A stretch of 10,431 nt of DNA from Nitrososphaerales archaeon TH5894 (GCA_014523485.1 JAATVK010000139.1:1-10431); one strand, 5' to 3'. Positions 1 through 7,601 are shown, counted from the first letter of the stretch. Program-made: numbers and translations. Notes: generated from the sequence alone by a model not told the origin.

Positions 1-24
1 CATTAATGTATAATTGAACATACA

Positions 25-31
25 TATATTA
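25..31 (+). promoter_or_regulatory. TATA box of the TrmB-family gene
   Basis: TATATTA lies 25-31 nt before the ATG at 56. That is where an archaeal TATA box would sit for a transcript starting at or next to the start codon. It supports the ATG at 56 over the TTG at 14, which would lie upstream of the box. No Shine-Dalgarno site is seen. Confidence 0.5.
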
Positions 32-55
32 CTTGAAACAATTAAAAATGGTTCA

Positions 56-826
56 ATGAATATTACCGACAAGTCGAGAAAATCAATGGAAAGTCTTGGC
101 TTGACAAGTTATGAAATTAAAGTATATTTATCATTATTAGAGCATGGTTCTATGACAGCAGCAGATATAAGTAAAACCTCAGGTGTTCCCTACTCCAAAA
201 TTTATGAAGTATTGAATAGTTTGGAAAACAAAGTTTGGCTAGAATCAGATAGTTCTAGACCACAAACATTTTTTCCAAAATCTCCTTCTACTGCATTAGA
301 TGCAATAAGACTCCAAAAAGAAAATGAAATTAAAAGTAATGAGGAAATCATTAGAAATGAATTAATGCCTATTTATGAAAAAAGTGGAATTAAAGAAAAA
401 CCAGAAATCTGGGTAGTAAGAGGGTTTTATAACATCGCAGGTAAAGTAAGTGAGATCATTCAGAATAGCCAAAGAGAATTGCTAATAGCGTTACCACAAA
501 TAGCACAGGAAATAGCTAAACCATTACAACCTATGCTACGAAATTTACACGATAAAGGTATAAGAATTGTAGTTCTTGTTTCAGAAGAAACTAGTATGGA
601 AATTATAAAAAATATTTCAAGAATTGCAGATGTAAGAATTAAAGATAATATGTTTGGTGGAGGAGTTATCGGTGATGGTACTCAAGTTTTAATCTTATTA
701 GGAGACGAGGCCAATAGGAAAGGTAAATCTGAACCAATTGCAATCTGGGCGGAACATCCAGGGCTAGCAGGATATGCAAAAGATTATTTTAACTACTTGT
801 GGAATGATGCTACAAATAACCACTGA
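56..826 (+). CDS. TrmB-family transcriptional regulator
   Basis: Predicted cytoplasmic DNA-binding regulator of the archaeal TrmB family, which usually controls sugar or central carbon metabolism genes. From the ATG at 56 the protein has 256 residues. An N-terminal winged helix (about residues 10-80) contains the family-typical opening ESLGLTSYEIKVYLSLL and a recognition-helix region VPYSKIYEVLNSLE. A charged helix (about 82-115) that could dimerise follows, then an alpha/beta C-terminal domain (about 118-250) like the effector domain of TrmB proteins (RELLIALPQ, GIRIVVLVS, AIWAEHPG). The frame is open back to a TTG at 14, giving 14 more residues. I prefer the ATG because a TATA box lies 25-31 nt before it, which fits a leaderless mRNA. 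The ligand and targets cannot be read from sequence. It converges on the inositol-phosphate synthase gene, so joint control is possible but not shown. Confidence 0.88.
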   Translation: MNITDKSRKSMESLGLTSYEIKVYLSLLEHGSMTAADISKTSGVPYSKIYEVLNSLENKVWLESDSSRPQTFFPKSPSTALDAIRLQKENEIKSNEEIIRNELMPIYEKSGIKEKPEIWVVRGFYNIAGKVSEIIQNSQRELLIALPQIAQEIAKPLQPMLRNLHDKGIRIVVLVSEETSMEIIKNISRIADVRIKDNMFGGGVIGDGTQVLILLGDEANRKGKSEPIAIWAEHPGLAGYAKDYFNYLWNDATNNH

Positions 827-1040
827 CATTTACATGAATACGACTTCTACAATAATAAAATTATCTGTAATACAATCAATCAGATAACTTTTTATTTTAT
901 ATAATTCACTGCATTTTGGCAAACAATGACGAAACTAGCCCTACTGAATTTAAAAATGAAGAAGATCTTGAGTTTGGAGTTTGTCATATAATTTTATTTG
1001 GCTGATAGATAAACTAGCAACATAATTTTAAAACTAGTAA
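827..1040. other. Convergent intergenic spacer
   Basis: This is the 3' meeting zone of two convergent genes. Apart from the hairpin/T-tract at 861-900 I see only very short open frames. One of about 28 codons starts with TTG near 914 and has no recognisable product. No RNA gene is evident. Confidence 0.5.
861..900 (+). terminator. Hairpin plus T-tract terminator after the TrmB-family gene
   Basis: A perfect 7-bp stem, TTATCTG (861-867) with CAGATAA (881-887), encloses a 13-nt loop. It is followed on the plus strand by CTTTTTATTTTAT. It lies 34 nt beyond the stop codon at 826. Archaeal termination depends mainly on the T-tract, so the hairpin may be incidental. Confidence 0.5.
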
Positions 1041-2111
1041 TTATGTATCTATTTCTCTATTAATAAATTGAAGAAATTTTTCTTTTGCTTGAGTATACGA
1101 CATTTGCATTGGAGGATGTTTAAAACAATATGCCGAAACACTTTCTAACGTTCCTGATAATCCTCTATCTAGCCCTATTTTGGTTGCACGTATTGCATCG
1201 ATCATTATTCCAGCACTATTATAGGCATCAGCTACCCTGAGTTTCAGATCTAGTTCTATTGGAATATTTCCAAATTTTTTACCACGGATATTAATATAAC
1301 ACACTTTATCATTTTTTAAGGATTCAACAAAATCAGATGGACCTATCCTCATAGGAATAGAATATGGGGACATTGCTTCAATTGCACTGGTTTTACTTAA
1401 TCTTTTATCCTCTAATCTCTCTTCATCTAGCATATTATAAAAATCCATATCACCACCTATGTTCAATTGGTATGTTTCATCCACTTTAACACCTCTGTCA
1501 ATAAATAATTTTACTAATGTTTTATGGACAACTGTAGCTCCTACTTGACTCATAACATCGTCACCTGTACACAAAACATTATTATCTTTAAATGACTGTT
1601 GCCATTGAGGCTCTGATGCAATAAAAACAGGAATTGCATTGATAAATGATACGCCTGCTGCCAAGCACTGTTCTGCATAGAATTTTGTTGCTTCACGACT
1701 TCCAACGGGCAAATAATTCAAGAGGATATCTGCCTTAGAATCTTTTAATATTTTAGATACATTGGATGTTGGATAATTTGATACATTTATTTTTTCTGCA
1801 AGATGTCTACCTACGCCATCTAAAACTTTTCCTTTATTTACTTTAACATCTAAATTATTAACATTGATGATCTTTTTTGCGTTATTTGGATTAGAAAAGA
1901 TTGCCTCAGAAAGATCTAGGCCAACTTTTGAATCTGAAACATCAAAAGCTGCCACAAATTCAATATCGACAGGGGTATAACCCGCCAAATCATATGCAGT
2001 CAAACCAATAGAATCCTTCTCATGTACCGATTTGTAATAATGGATGCCTTGAACTAGCGCTGAAGCACAATTTCCGACCCCAGCGATTGCAACCCGGATT
2101 TTTCTCGTCAT
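1041..2111 (-). CDS. ino1: myo-inositol-1-phosphate synthase
   Basis: Cytoplasmic NAD-dependent enzyme that isomerises glucose 6-phosphate to 1D-myo-inositol 3-phosphate (also named L-myo-inositol 1-phosphate), the first step toward inositol lipid headgroups or inositol-based solutes. The 356-residue length fits the short archaeal/actinobacterial form rather than the roughly 500-residue eukaryotic one. Visible landmarks are the NAD-binding GVGNCASALVQG (11-22), an acidic FDVSDSK after the second Rossmann strand (56-62), LNYLPVGSREA (131-141), CTGDDVMSQVGAT (181-193), the active-site stretch LNIGGDMDFYNM (216-227), SKTSA (239-243) with a lysine at the likely catalytic position, and LDLKLRVADAYNSAG (287-301). 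No key segment looks damaged. It is monocistronic, with its own TATA box 30 nt before the ATG. Thaumarchaeal membranes are expected to use polar headgroups of this kind; the use here is inferred. Confidence 0.95.
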   Translation of the reverse strand: MTRKIRVAIAGVGNCASALVQGIHYYKSVHEKDSIGLTAYDLAGYTPVDIEFVAAFDVSDSKVGLDLSEAIFSNPNNAKKIINVNNLDVKVNKGKVLDGVGRHLAEKINVSNYPTSNVSKILKDSKADILLNYLPVGSREATKFYAEQCLAAGVSFINAIPVFIASEPQWQQSFKDNNVLCTGDDVMSQVGATVVHKTLVKLFIDRGVKVDETYQLNIGGDMDFYNMLDEERLEDKRLSKTSAIEAMSPYSIPMRIGPSDFVESLKNDKVCYINIRGKKFGNIPIELDLKLRVADAYNSAGIMIDAIRATKIGLDRGLSGTLESVSAYCFKHPPMQMSYTQAKEKFLQFINREIDT

Positions 2112-2140
2112 CGCTTTTTAATAGTCTACTTTTTCATTTA

Positions 2141-2150
2141 TTTATATACT
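2141..2150 (-). promoter_or_regulatory. TATA box of ino1
   Basis: On the minus strand AGTATATAAA lies 30-39 nt before the ATG at 2111, predicting a leader of about 5-10 nt. No Shine-Dalgarno site precedes the start (AAAAAGCG directly before ATG). The box lies in the 76-bp gap after the next gene's stop codon. Confidence 0.55.
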
Positions 2151-2187
2151 TTTAAGAACGCTTGGAGTGATGAATTGTTAGCAAATA

Positions 2188-4611
2188 TTAACCTACAATA
2201 GTAGAATTAATATAAAGATGAAATACTAACAATGAAACTGAATCATTTTGAAAAAATTCGTTTGGGATATATGATTGAGGAAAATATATTTTATGTTCAT
2301 TATTACTTTTCAATAGTTGAAAGCCATACTTTGATGCAATTTCTATTATTTCTTTTTCCTTATCGCTATTTTTACTTATATTAGTAAGAATTTGAAACGT
2401 ACCATGGGATTTAAGAGATAGTGAAACTCCTTTAAATAATAACAATAATTCTGGGTCTTGTCCATTAGGATTTTCATAAGTAGGAAAATTATTAAATATA
2501 AATAAAATATTATCAATAGACCTTCTGTTAAGATTAGGTAATAGTTTTTTTGCATCCCCTAAAAAACAATATATATTTTGTATCATCAAATTAGCAAATT
2601 TCTCTTTAATACGGAGTACAGCCTCTTCATCAGTACTTATTCCTATAAAATATTCATCTTTATGCTCTAATGCTATATGGTAGAAAATATCCCCAGTTTG
2701 GACACCAATTTCTAAGTTAATTTTTGAATATGAAATTTGAGCATTTTCTATTGTCCTGTTTATTTGCGTTGATGGGTTACCCTCATGATAAAACTGATAA
2801 ACTAAGTCCCATCGTTGCTTGAAAACTGAAGGAAAATTACGATTATTTAATAATTCTTGAAACAACTCTATTGTCATGATTTCAGAGAAAAATTGATCAG
2901 TTTTAGAAATAGCCTCAGATCGAGGAAGGTTTAATTCTTCGTATAGACTTGTTACTCTGTACCAAGCATTAATAGGGTCAGAGCTCATATATGTTACTGA
3001 TAAATCTGCTAAGGATAGAACTTCAGATAATAGTATGTATTTTTCGGATGATCCAATTAAATGAGAAATTTTATCAATTAGTTCGTAGTAATTTCTTTGA
3101 GCTTGAGGTTTTTTTGTATATGGGTAATCTGTTCTCCAGATCAAGGCTTCAATTATTAAACTTTGGAGAGGTTTGTTAGGTTTCACATACTCAGGATGAA
3201 CAGTAACATAATCGACTGGTGGTAATAAATGATATTGATATTGACGAAAATAATTTTTGAATTCTATTTCATTCATACTAAAATAAGCATCTATAATCCT
3301 AATTTTCAAGAGTTCTCTGATTGTATTTTCAACTTTAGGACCTTCAAATCGATATAATCCTATACTGGTTTTATAATTATATTGATAAGGATCATAATCA
3401 TGTAATAAGCTTGCTATCAAGATATATTCATAATCTTCTTCTGAAAAATTATATCCATGTAACTCTTCAGGTAACATCTGCAAGCTAACATATGCTACCT
3501 CGAGACTATGGTGAAGGTTATGATATCTTTTAGAACCATCACCTAACCCTAATTTGTCATATTCGTTTTTAAGAAATTGTAAAAGAATATTAATTTTTTC
3601 TATACTTTTCGAATGTATATTCTTAAGACTTGCAAGAATTAGTAATGATTCAATTAATTCATCATTACTTAAATATGCCAAATTAATATTAGTTTCTTCA
3701 ATAATATGTTTTTTTTGTGTAGGTATATATTTAGCTGTTTTAGTAAAAATTTCCTTATAAATAATTTGGATTGGTAAACTCTTTATTAAGTAAATTGGTA
3801 AAAAACTAAATTTCCAAGAATATTTAATTCTTTGTTTTTCATGTTGTGTAATGTCATTGGATGCTAAACCAAGTTGTTTATTAATAGAATTCATTAATAA
3901 ACCTAAATCAGAATCATTTACATTTAGTTCACTTCTATAAAAAGCACTCGGCTCAGTATTCATTACTAACCATTGTGGAACACAAACGACATAACGATAT
4001 TTTTTTTTAAACTTACGATTAGTTTTTAAGTTTTCTCTTGAAGTTGTTGCAACATTTCTTCTACCAGAAAAAAAAGGAAGATCATTGTCTTTAACAACTT
4101 TAAGAATGATTTCTTTGTTTTTCATTTGCAGTCTAAGCATAATATGCCAATATTTTCCTTTATCTAGCCATTCAGGTACCACAGTTTCTATGTCCCAAAA
4201 ATCTGTGGGTCCTGTCAGAAAGTAACCTGATTCATATTTTTTAGTGATAGGGTTAAAAGTTGAATAGTTATAATCGCCAATAAGTGGATCTATTTTTTTG
4301 CAGAGATCTCTAACTAACAAAATATTAGCTCTGGTTTTTGTAAACTCTCTGTATGCCATTATACCCCAAATACTTCCTAAAGAACTAAAAATTGCAAATA
4401 TTATATCTAAATTATTTATTGGAATATCAGTAAAATACTTGGGAGCTAATGGAATTCCGAACCAACCTGTAGAGAGTATTCCTGTGAAAGCAAGTGTAAC
4501 AAATAACGTACGAACTAGGTCGTAATAATATAGGCTAAATGATTTTTTATAATTGCCTAATTGATTAGAAATTGTAAAAGGCGTGATGATCTTAAAATAT
4601 AATAATTTCAT
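2188..4611 (-). CDS. Membrane-anchored PDE-like HD protein with C-terminal methyltransferase-like domain
   Basis: An 807-residue multidomain protein. Two hydrophobic helices (about 32-53 and 67-88) anchor the N-terminus in the membrane. Residues 91-310 are unrecognised and rich in basic residues. Residues 355-560 look like the class I cyclic nucleotide phosphodiesterase fold: YHNLHH (363-368) supplies the general-acid His364 and metal ligand His368, LLHDYD (402-407) supplies His404/Asp405, and LADLS (534-538) supplies Asp536. The 131-residue spacing between the last two ligands is close to that in eukaryotic PDEs. Residues 615-780 resemble a class I methyltransferase: LEIGVQTG (633-640), FIGIS (655-659), GDAKKLLPN (685-693). 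The pattern is nearest to TrmB tRNA (guanine-N7) methyltransferase, but the FPDPWPK loop is replaced by FNNFPTYENPN. Substrates are unknown; cyclic-nucleotide or other phosphodiester cleavage is inferred from the intact metal site. Its own promoter precedes it, and it is not obviously part of an operon. Confidence 0.75.
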   Translation of the reverse strand: MKLLYFKIITPFTISNQLGNYKKSFSLYYYDLVRTLFVTLAFTGILSTGWFGIPLAPKYFTDIPINNLDIIFAIFSSLGSIWGIMAYREFTKTRANILLVRDLCKKIDPLIGDYNYSTFNPITKKYESGYFLTGPTDFWDIETVVPEWLDKGKYWHIMLRLQMKNKEIILKVVKDNDLPFFSGRRNVATTSRENLKTNRKFKKKYRYVVCVPQWLVMNTEPSAFYRSELNVNDSDLGLLMNSINKQLGLASNDITQHEKQRIKYSWKFSFLPIYLIKSLPIQIIYKEIFTKTAKYIPTQKKHIIEETNINLAYLSNDELIESLLILASLKNIHSKSIEKINILLQFLKNEYDKLGLGDGSKRYHNLHHSLEVAYVSLQMLPEELHGYNFSEEDYEYILIASLLHDYDPYQYNYKTSIGLYRFEGPKVENTIRELLKIRIIDAYFSMNEIEFKNYFRQYQYHLLPPVDYVTVHPEYVKPNKPLQSLIIEALIWRTDYPYTKKPQAQRNYYELIDKISHLIGSSEKYILLSEVLSLADLSVTYMSSDPINAWYRVTSLYEELNLPRSEAISKTDQFFSEIMTIELFQELLNNRNFPSVFKQRWDLVYQFYHEGNPSTQINRTIENAQISYSKINLEIGVQTGDIFYHIALEHKDEYFIGISTDEEAVLRIKEKFANLMIQNIYCFLGDAKKLLPNLNRRSIDNILFIFNNFPTYENPNGQDPELLLLFKGVSLSLKSHGTFQILTNISKNSDKEKEIIEIASKYGFQLLKSNNEHKIYFPQSYIPNEFFQNDSVSLLVFHLYINSTIVG

Positions 4612-4640
4612 ATTAATCTTTTTCCAATCACTAGGTATTC

Positions 4641-4650
4641 TTTATATGTA
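4641..4650 (-). promoter_or_regulatory. TATA box of the PDE/methyltransferase fusion gene
   Basis: Minus-strand TACATATAAA lies 30-39 nt before the ATG at 4611, the same spacing as the ino1 box. A second TATA-like run (CTATATATATTAAG, 4653-4666) lies just upstream and could be used instead. There is no clear Shine-Dalgarno site before the ATG. Confidence 0.45.
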
Positions 4651-4704
4651 CTCTTAATATATATAGGAGTGTGATAAATATTTTTAATAATTTTTATTTG
4701 TTTT

Positions 4705-4712
4705 AAAAAAAA
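4705..4712 (-). terminator. Oligo-T terminator after the small winged-helix gene
   Basis: The plus strand has eight consecutive A (T8 in the minus-strand transcript), 22-29 nt beyond the stop codon at 4734. The 10-bp palindrome TGTAATTACA (4721-4730) lies between them. Oligo-T tracts alone can terminate archaeal transcription. Confidence 0.4.
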
Positions 4713-4733
4713 TTTTACAGTGTAATTACAAAT

Positions 4734-5063
4734 TTAAGTAATTAAAAGACTTACATCTTTCTCATTTAGTTTGAATGTTAAGTTTTTTATTTTACTTTTA
4801 TAAAAAATTAATTTGCGTCCTTTATTATTAAGAGTAATTTTATCGATTGATAAAATACCCAGATCTTCTAACTTTTTTATTCTTTTATAAATTGAACTTA
4901 ACGGAAGAGATATTTCTTTATGTATTTGGTAAACTGTTTTAGAATTTTCGATAACTGATAAAATAATTTTATATGTATCATTTTCAAGGATATTATTTAA
5001 AAAACAAATAGTTTCATTTTTATCTATATCACAACTATTCTTGATTTCAGTTAGGCTATACAT
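4734..5063 (-). CDS. Small winged-helix (ArsR-like) regulator
   Basis: A 109-residue cytoplasmic protein with one winged helix-turn-helix. Residues 28-42 form the first helix (DTYKIILSVIENSKT), 43-71 the helix-turn-helix (VYQIHKEISLPLSSIYKRIKKLEDLGIL), and about 72-92 a basic beta wing (ITLNNKGRKLIFYKS). The layout resembles small archaeal ArsR-type repressors. There is no conserved metal-binding cysteine pair of the ArsR alpha3 type, only Cys11 and Cys20 near the N-terminus. No ligand domain is present. It lies 60 bp after the FTR1 permease stop codon on the same strand, with its own TATA box and two tandem TTAGGT-type sites between that box and the ATG. It is therefore probably metal-regulated or autoregulated with the iron genes. 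Its targets are unknown; the adjacent iron promoters are reasonable candidates. Confidence 0.8.
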   Translation of the reverse strand: MYSLTEIKNSCDIDKNETICFLNNILENDTYKIILSVIENSKTVYQIHKEISLPLSSIYKRIKKLEDLGILSIDKITLNNKGRKLIFYKSKIKNLTFKLNEKDVSLLIT

Positions 5064-5064
5064 A

Positions 5065-5092
5065 TTAGGTCAAACTAATTAGGTTAAACTAA
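5065..5092. promoter_or_regulatory. Tandem DtxR/IdeR-like operator pair at the winged-helix gene
   Basis: Two directly adjacent 14-bp units occur on the plus strand: TTAGGTCAAACTAA (5065-5078), then TTAGGTTAAACTAA (5079-5092). They differ at one base. Each is an imperfect dyad (TTAGGT against AACTAA) and shares the TTAGGT half-site with the box at the FTR1 promoter. They fill the space from the TATA box to the ATG at 5063, so a bound protein would cover the transcription start. Confidence 0.6.
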
Positions 5093-5100
5093 TTTATAAA
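5093..5100 (-). promoter_or_regulatory. TATA box of the winged-helix regulator gene
   Basis: TTTATAAA, 30-37 nt before the ATG at 5063, directly abuts the tandem operator pair. It lies only about 30 bp past the permease stop codon, so the regulator can be transcribed separately from the permease gene. Confidence 0.55.
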
Positions 5101-5123
5101 TGTAGCCTTACGAATAATAGCAA

Positions 5124-7556
5124 TTATTTTTCAAAATCAGACATAGATTTACGAGATGATTCGATAAGTTTCTTTTTCCGTGGCTGAATAACAAGAATAT
5201 AGGCCGAACCGACTAGATATACAGATAATAGAATTAGTTGAGCAACAACGGTTTCGAGAGTTGGATGTATACCAGTCATAGTAGCTAGATTAACATCTAA
5301 CCGTGGAATTATTCCGAATAAATGTGTGGTTGTTATATATCCAACTTCTTGAAACTCACGAATAGCATTTCCCAAAAAGGTTATAGACATATATGCACCT
5401 ATCCCCATGGTTAAACCAAATAGAACTCTTAACGGTAGCTTCTTGCCCAGTTTTCTAACTATTAATGCTACTCCTATTATAACTGCTAGGCCGATAATCA
5501 TTCCCAAAATAACAAAAAGCTCCATATGTTTAGCGTAAGATAACATTGCTTGATAAAACAAGACAGTTTCAAATCCTTCTCTAAATACTGTAAAAAAAGA
5601 CAGCAAGACAAATACCATCACACTGCCAGTTGTAGTTGCTTTCCAAACTTTTGACTTAACGAATTCTATCCATTTTTTTGTCTCTATTTTGTTAAGAACC
5701 CAAAAACTAACCCAGAATAATACAGCTACAGCAGAAATTCCTGCGATAGCTTCGATAAGTTCTCTACTTGCACCAGACAGCTCTATAAAGAATTCTGCAA
5801 TTATCCATGTAAGAGCTGTTGCACCTGCAGCGAGAATTATACCATAATATACATGTTTTTTGAATCGCTCATTTCTTGAAGCTTCTAAATATGTAATTAT
5901 TGCCCCTATGATTAATGCAGATTCTAATCCCTCTCTAAATATAATAGAAAAGGATGATGAAAAGGCAATACCTGGTGCTATTGTACCAATTCCCGAAACT
6001 AGCCTTTCAGATTCATCTAATCCTTTTCGAATTTCACCAATCTTTTTTACAATATTTTCATATTCTGACTTTTGTTCTATCATGTTTCTGAGTTCAGCAA
6101 ATTTAATTTCCATATCTAAAGTAAAATCAGGATCGATTGGTCTCAGAGGTAATTCTATATTCTCATAACTATCTAAGTAAGCAGAACGGGCTACTACTAA
6201 AGCTTCATCATATTTCTCCTCTTTGTATAAATTCAATACCTTTTGAAGATTTAATCTAATTTGATCTATATCATTTCTAACACCTTGTTTTTGAGGATTA
6301 GTAGATTCACCCATCTCTCGACGATCTCCTTGAAAGGATCCAAAACCTTTACTAAGTTCTTCAATATTGGCAAGGTTATTCCTAGAAGAAATTAATTCTG
6401 TTGTATTATTATTGTTATTATTATTGTTGACTATTGATGAGTCATTTTCTAAAATTAATTTAGCATTATCTAGTTTAGTTTTTATTTGAGTAATAAATGG
6501 TTCAATAACTTCTAATTTTTCATTATTTTTAATAAGTTTTCGGAGATCTTCTCTCATGTCAATTTCTATATCAATCATAAGATTTGGATCATTTTTTTCA
6601 ATAGGAGCTTCGAGGTATTCATAATTATCCAAATAAGCGGACATGGCATGCTTATCAGCTTGTCTGTAATCATTGTTTTCTCTTATTTCAACAAGCACAT
6701 TACTTAATAATGTGTCAATAGTTGAAAAGTAATTTTGATATTCATATGGAAGATTTTGTGAATTATTGTTAGTATTTAATAATTCTTTCAAATAGTTTTG
6801 AAGAGAGGTAATAGATGAAGAAACTTCATTAAAATTGTTTTGATTCAAATTTTGTTGTATTTTCGAATATAGTAAAATTACTTGGTTCATTTCGTTACCA
6901 TTAAATTCATTTGATGGAATTTGATTGAATTGATATTGTGATCTTTCTAATATTCCTTTTATATTATCATATTGGAGATTTTTTTGTTCCTGATTTTGTG
7001 ATGAATTAGTAATACTTATCAAGTTAGAAGCATCTTGTAATAACTGGATTGAGCTTTGAATTAGAAAATTCTTGTCACTGAGAGTATTATTTCCTACTAT
7101 TTTACTATTTAGTAAATAATTAGTATTTCTGATTTCATCTATTGTTTGTTTAATTTCCTCTATAGGTTTAGTTTTAACATCCTTTAGAAAAATAGGCAAA
7201 TCAGTTAAAAGTTTCTCTAATTGAGAAGATAATTCTGGAGCAGCGAATTGCAAATCAGATTTTATATTTGGAAAAATATTTGTATGTGGAATATATGCAT
7301 GGGAAAATGCTTTATCCAGATTGTTTGATGCTATGTTTTTCTCACTAAGATCTAATTGAGAATTTATTCTTTCAAGATTAATATATATAATAAATTTCTT
7401 TTTTATATCTAGTGGAGAATCTAAATCCTCACTTACAGAGTCACTTTGTGAATATCCATTATTGAGGAATAAGAGTGTAATTAAGAAAAATACTATAAAT
7501 GAAAATACGTAATATAATTTGATTGTATTTATTTTTGAATTTATTTTATTTACCAT
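5124..7556 (-). CDS. FTR1-family high-affinity iron permease with large ectodomain
   Basis: Cytoplasmic-membrane iron transporter of the FTR1/EfeU family, 810 residues. A signal or anchor helix (about 12-33) leads into an extracytoplasmic, mostly helical region (about 40-525). This has an N-terminal bundle, two copies of an AYLDxYExxExP-type repeat (about 298-345 and 447-494), and an eight-asparagine linker (377-384). The permease follows (about 528-790) with seven predicted membrane helices and both iron-binding motifs, REGLE (541-545) and REGFE (659-663). Fused ectodomains with acidic Y/E repeats are known in prokaryotic FTR1 proteins; fungal FTR1 lacks them. A basic tail (QPRKKK) follows the last helix. 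A DtxR-like box overlaps the promoter, suggesting repression when iron is plentiful. No multicopper ferroxidase or DyP peroxidase partner is in the window. GAGGA 9 nt before the ATG is a plausible Shine-Dalgarno site. Confidence 0.93.
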   Translation of the reverse strand: MVNKINSKINTIKLYYVFSFIVFFLITLLFLNNGYSQSDSVSEDLDSPLDIKKKFIIYINLERINSQLDLSEKNIASNNLDKAFSHAYIPHTNIFPNIKSDLQFAAPELSSQLEKLLTDLPIFLKDVKTKPIEEIKQTIDEIRNTNYLLNSKIVGNNTLSDKNFLIQSSIQLLQDASNLISITNSSQNQEQKNLQYDNIKGILERSQYQFNQIPSNEFNGNEMNQVILLYSKIQQNLNQNNFNEVSSSITSLQNYLKELLNTNNNSQNLPYEYQNYFSTIDTLLSNVLVEIRENNDYRQADKHAMSAYLDNYEYLEAPIEKNDPNLMIDIEIDMREDLRKLIKNNEKLEVIEPFITQIKTKLDNAKLILENDSSIVNNNNNNNNTTELISSRNNLANIEELSKGFGSFQGDRREMGESTNPQKQGVRNDIDQIRLNLQKVLNLYKEEKYDEALVVARSAYLDSYENIELPLRPIDPDFTLDMEIKFAELRNMIEQKSEYENIVKKIGEIRKGLDESERLVSGIGTIAPGIAFSSSFSIIFREGLESALIIGAIITYLEASRNERFKKHVYYGIILAAGATALTWIIAEFFIELSGASRELIEAIAGISAVAVLFWVSFWVLNKIETKKWIEFVKSKVWKATTTGSVMVFVLLSFFTVFREGFETVLFYQAMLSYAKHMELFVILGMIIGLAVIIGVALIVRKLGKKLPLRVLFGLTMGIGAYMSITFLGNAIREFQEVGYITTTHLFGIIPRLDVNLATMTGIHPTLETVVAQLILLSVYLVGSAYILVIQPRKKKLIESSRKSMSDFEK
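6075..6665 (-). repeat. Duplicated AYLDxYE module in the FTR1 ectodomain
   Basis: Residues 298-345 (codons at 6522-6665) and 447-494 (6075-6218) are diverged copies. They share the core SAYLDNYEYLEAPI / SAYLDSYENIELPL, then a DP-x5-D-x-EI stretch (residues 323-332 and 475-484) and an LR at 338-339 and 489-490. A similar helix follows each copy. The conserved Tyr, Asp and Glu residues are potential iron ligands. The likely origin is an internal duplication. Confidence 0.75.
6405..6428 (-). repeat. Asparagine-codon run in the FTR1 ectodomain
   Basis: Eight consecutive AAT/AAC codons (residues 377-384) make a low-complexity linker between the two ectodomain repeats. The trinucleotide run is imperfect (AAC at codons 1 and 5), and its length could vary between strains by slippage without shifting frame. 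Confidence 0.8.
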
Positions 7557-7565
7557 TTGAATTTT

Positions 7566-7570
7566 TCCTC
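7566..7570 (-). promoter_or_regulatory. Possible ribosome binding site of the FTR1 gene
   Basis: Minus-strand GAGGA ends 9 nt before the ATG at 7556. It is the only clear Shine-Dalgarno-like element before any gene here. It would be transcribed only if the start site lies upstream, as with the distal TATA box near 7610-7627. Confidence 0.35.
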
Positions 7571-7581
7571 GGATAATGCGG

Positions 7582-7590
7582 TATATATTA
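7582..7590 (-). promoter_or_regulatory. Proximal TATA-like element of the FTR1 gene
   Basis: Minus-strand TAATATATA lies 26-34 nt before the ATG at 7556 and would give a nearly leaderless mRNA. A competing candidate is the AT palindrome CTATATTTAAATATATAG at 7610-7627, which would give a leader of about 30 nt containing the GAGGA site. Sequence alone does not decide between them. Confidence 0.4.
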
Positions 7591-7601
7591 GGTTTACCTA
7601 A
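7588..7601. promoter_or_regulatory. DtxR/IdeR-like operator of the FTR1 gene
   Basis: TTAGGTTTACCTAA is a dyad with perfect 6-bp arms (TTAGGT, ACCTAA) around a central TT. It matches the TTAGGnnnnCCTAA core contained in the DtxR/IdeR consensus operator. It touches a TATA-like run (7582-7590), so it covers the BRE/TATA region if that box is used. If the distal box near 7610-7627 is used, it covers the predicted start site. Either position fits metal-dependent repression. The binding protein is inferred. Confidence 0.7.

Noticed and set aside
14..55. TTG start extending the TrmB-family protein by 14 residues
   Set aside because: The TATA box at 25-31 lies inside this extension and is correctly placed for the ATG at 56. 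The added residues show no family resemblance.
355..826. Functional coupling of the TrmB-family regulator with ino1 as a sugar-responsive pair
   Set aside because: They are convergent with separate promoters, and I see no shared operator. Adjacency alone does not support a claim.
912..998. Short plus-strand frame (about 28 codons, TTG start) between the convergent genes
   Set aside because: It has a non-ATG start, no promoter after the terminator and no recognisable sequence.
2991..4525. Plus-strand open frames of 62-75 codons opposite the 807-residue gene
   Set aside because: They lie antisense to a frame with clear catalytic motifs, have no promoter of their own, and give low-complexity hydrophobic peptides. 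They are shadows of the real gene.
5860..6168. Plus-strand open frame of 102 codons opposite the FTR1 gene
   Set aside because: It is antisense to the permease and ectodomain codons, including the REGLE motif, with no independent support.
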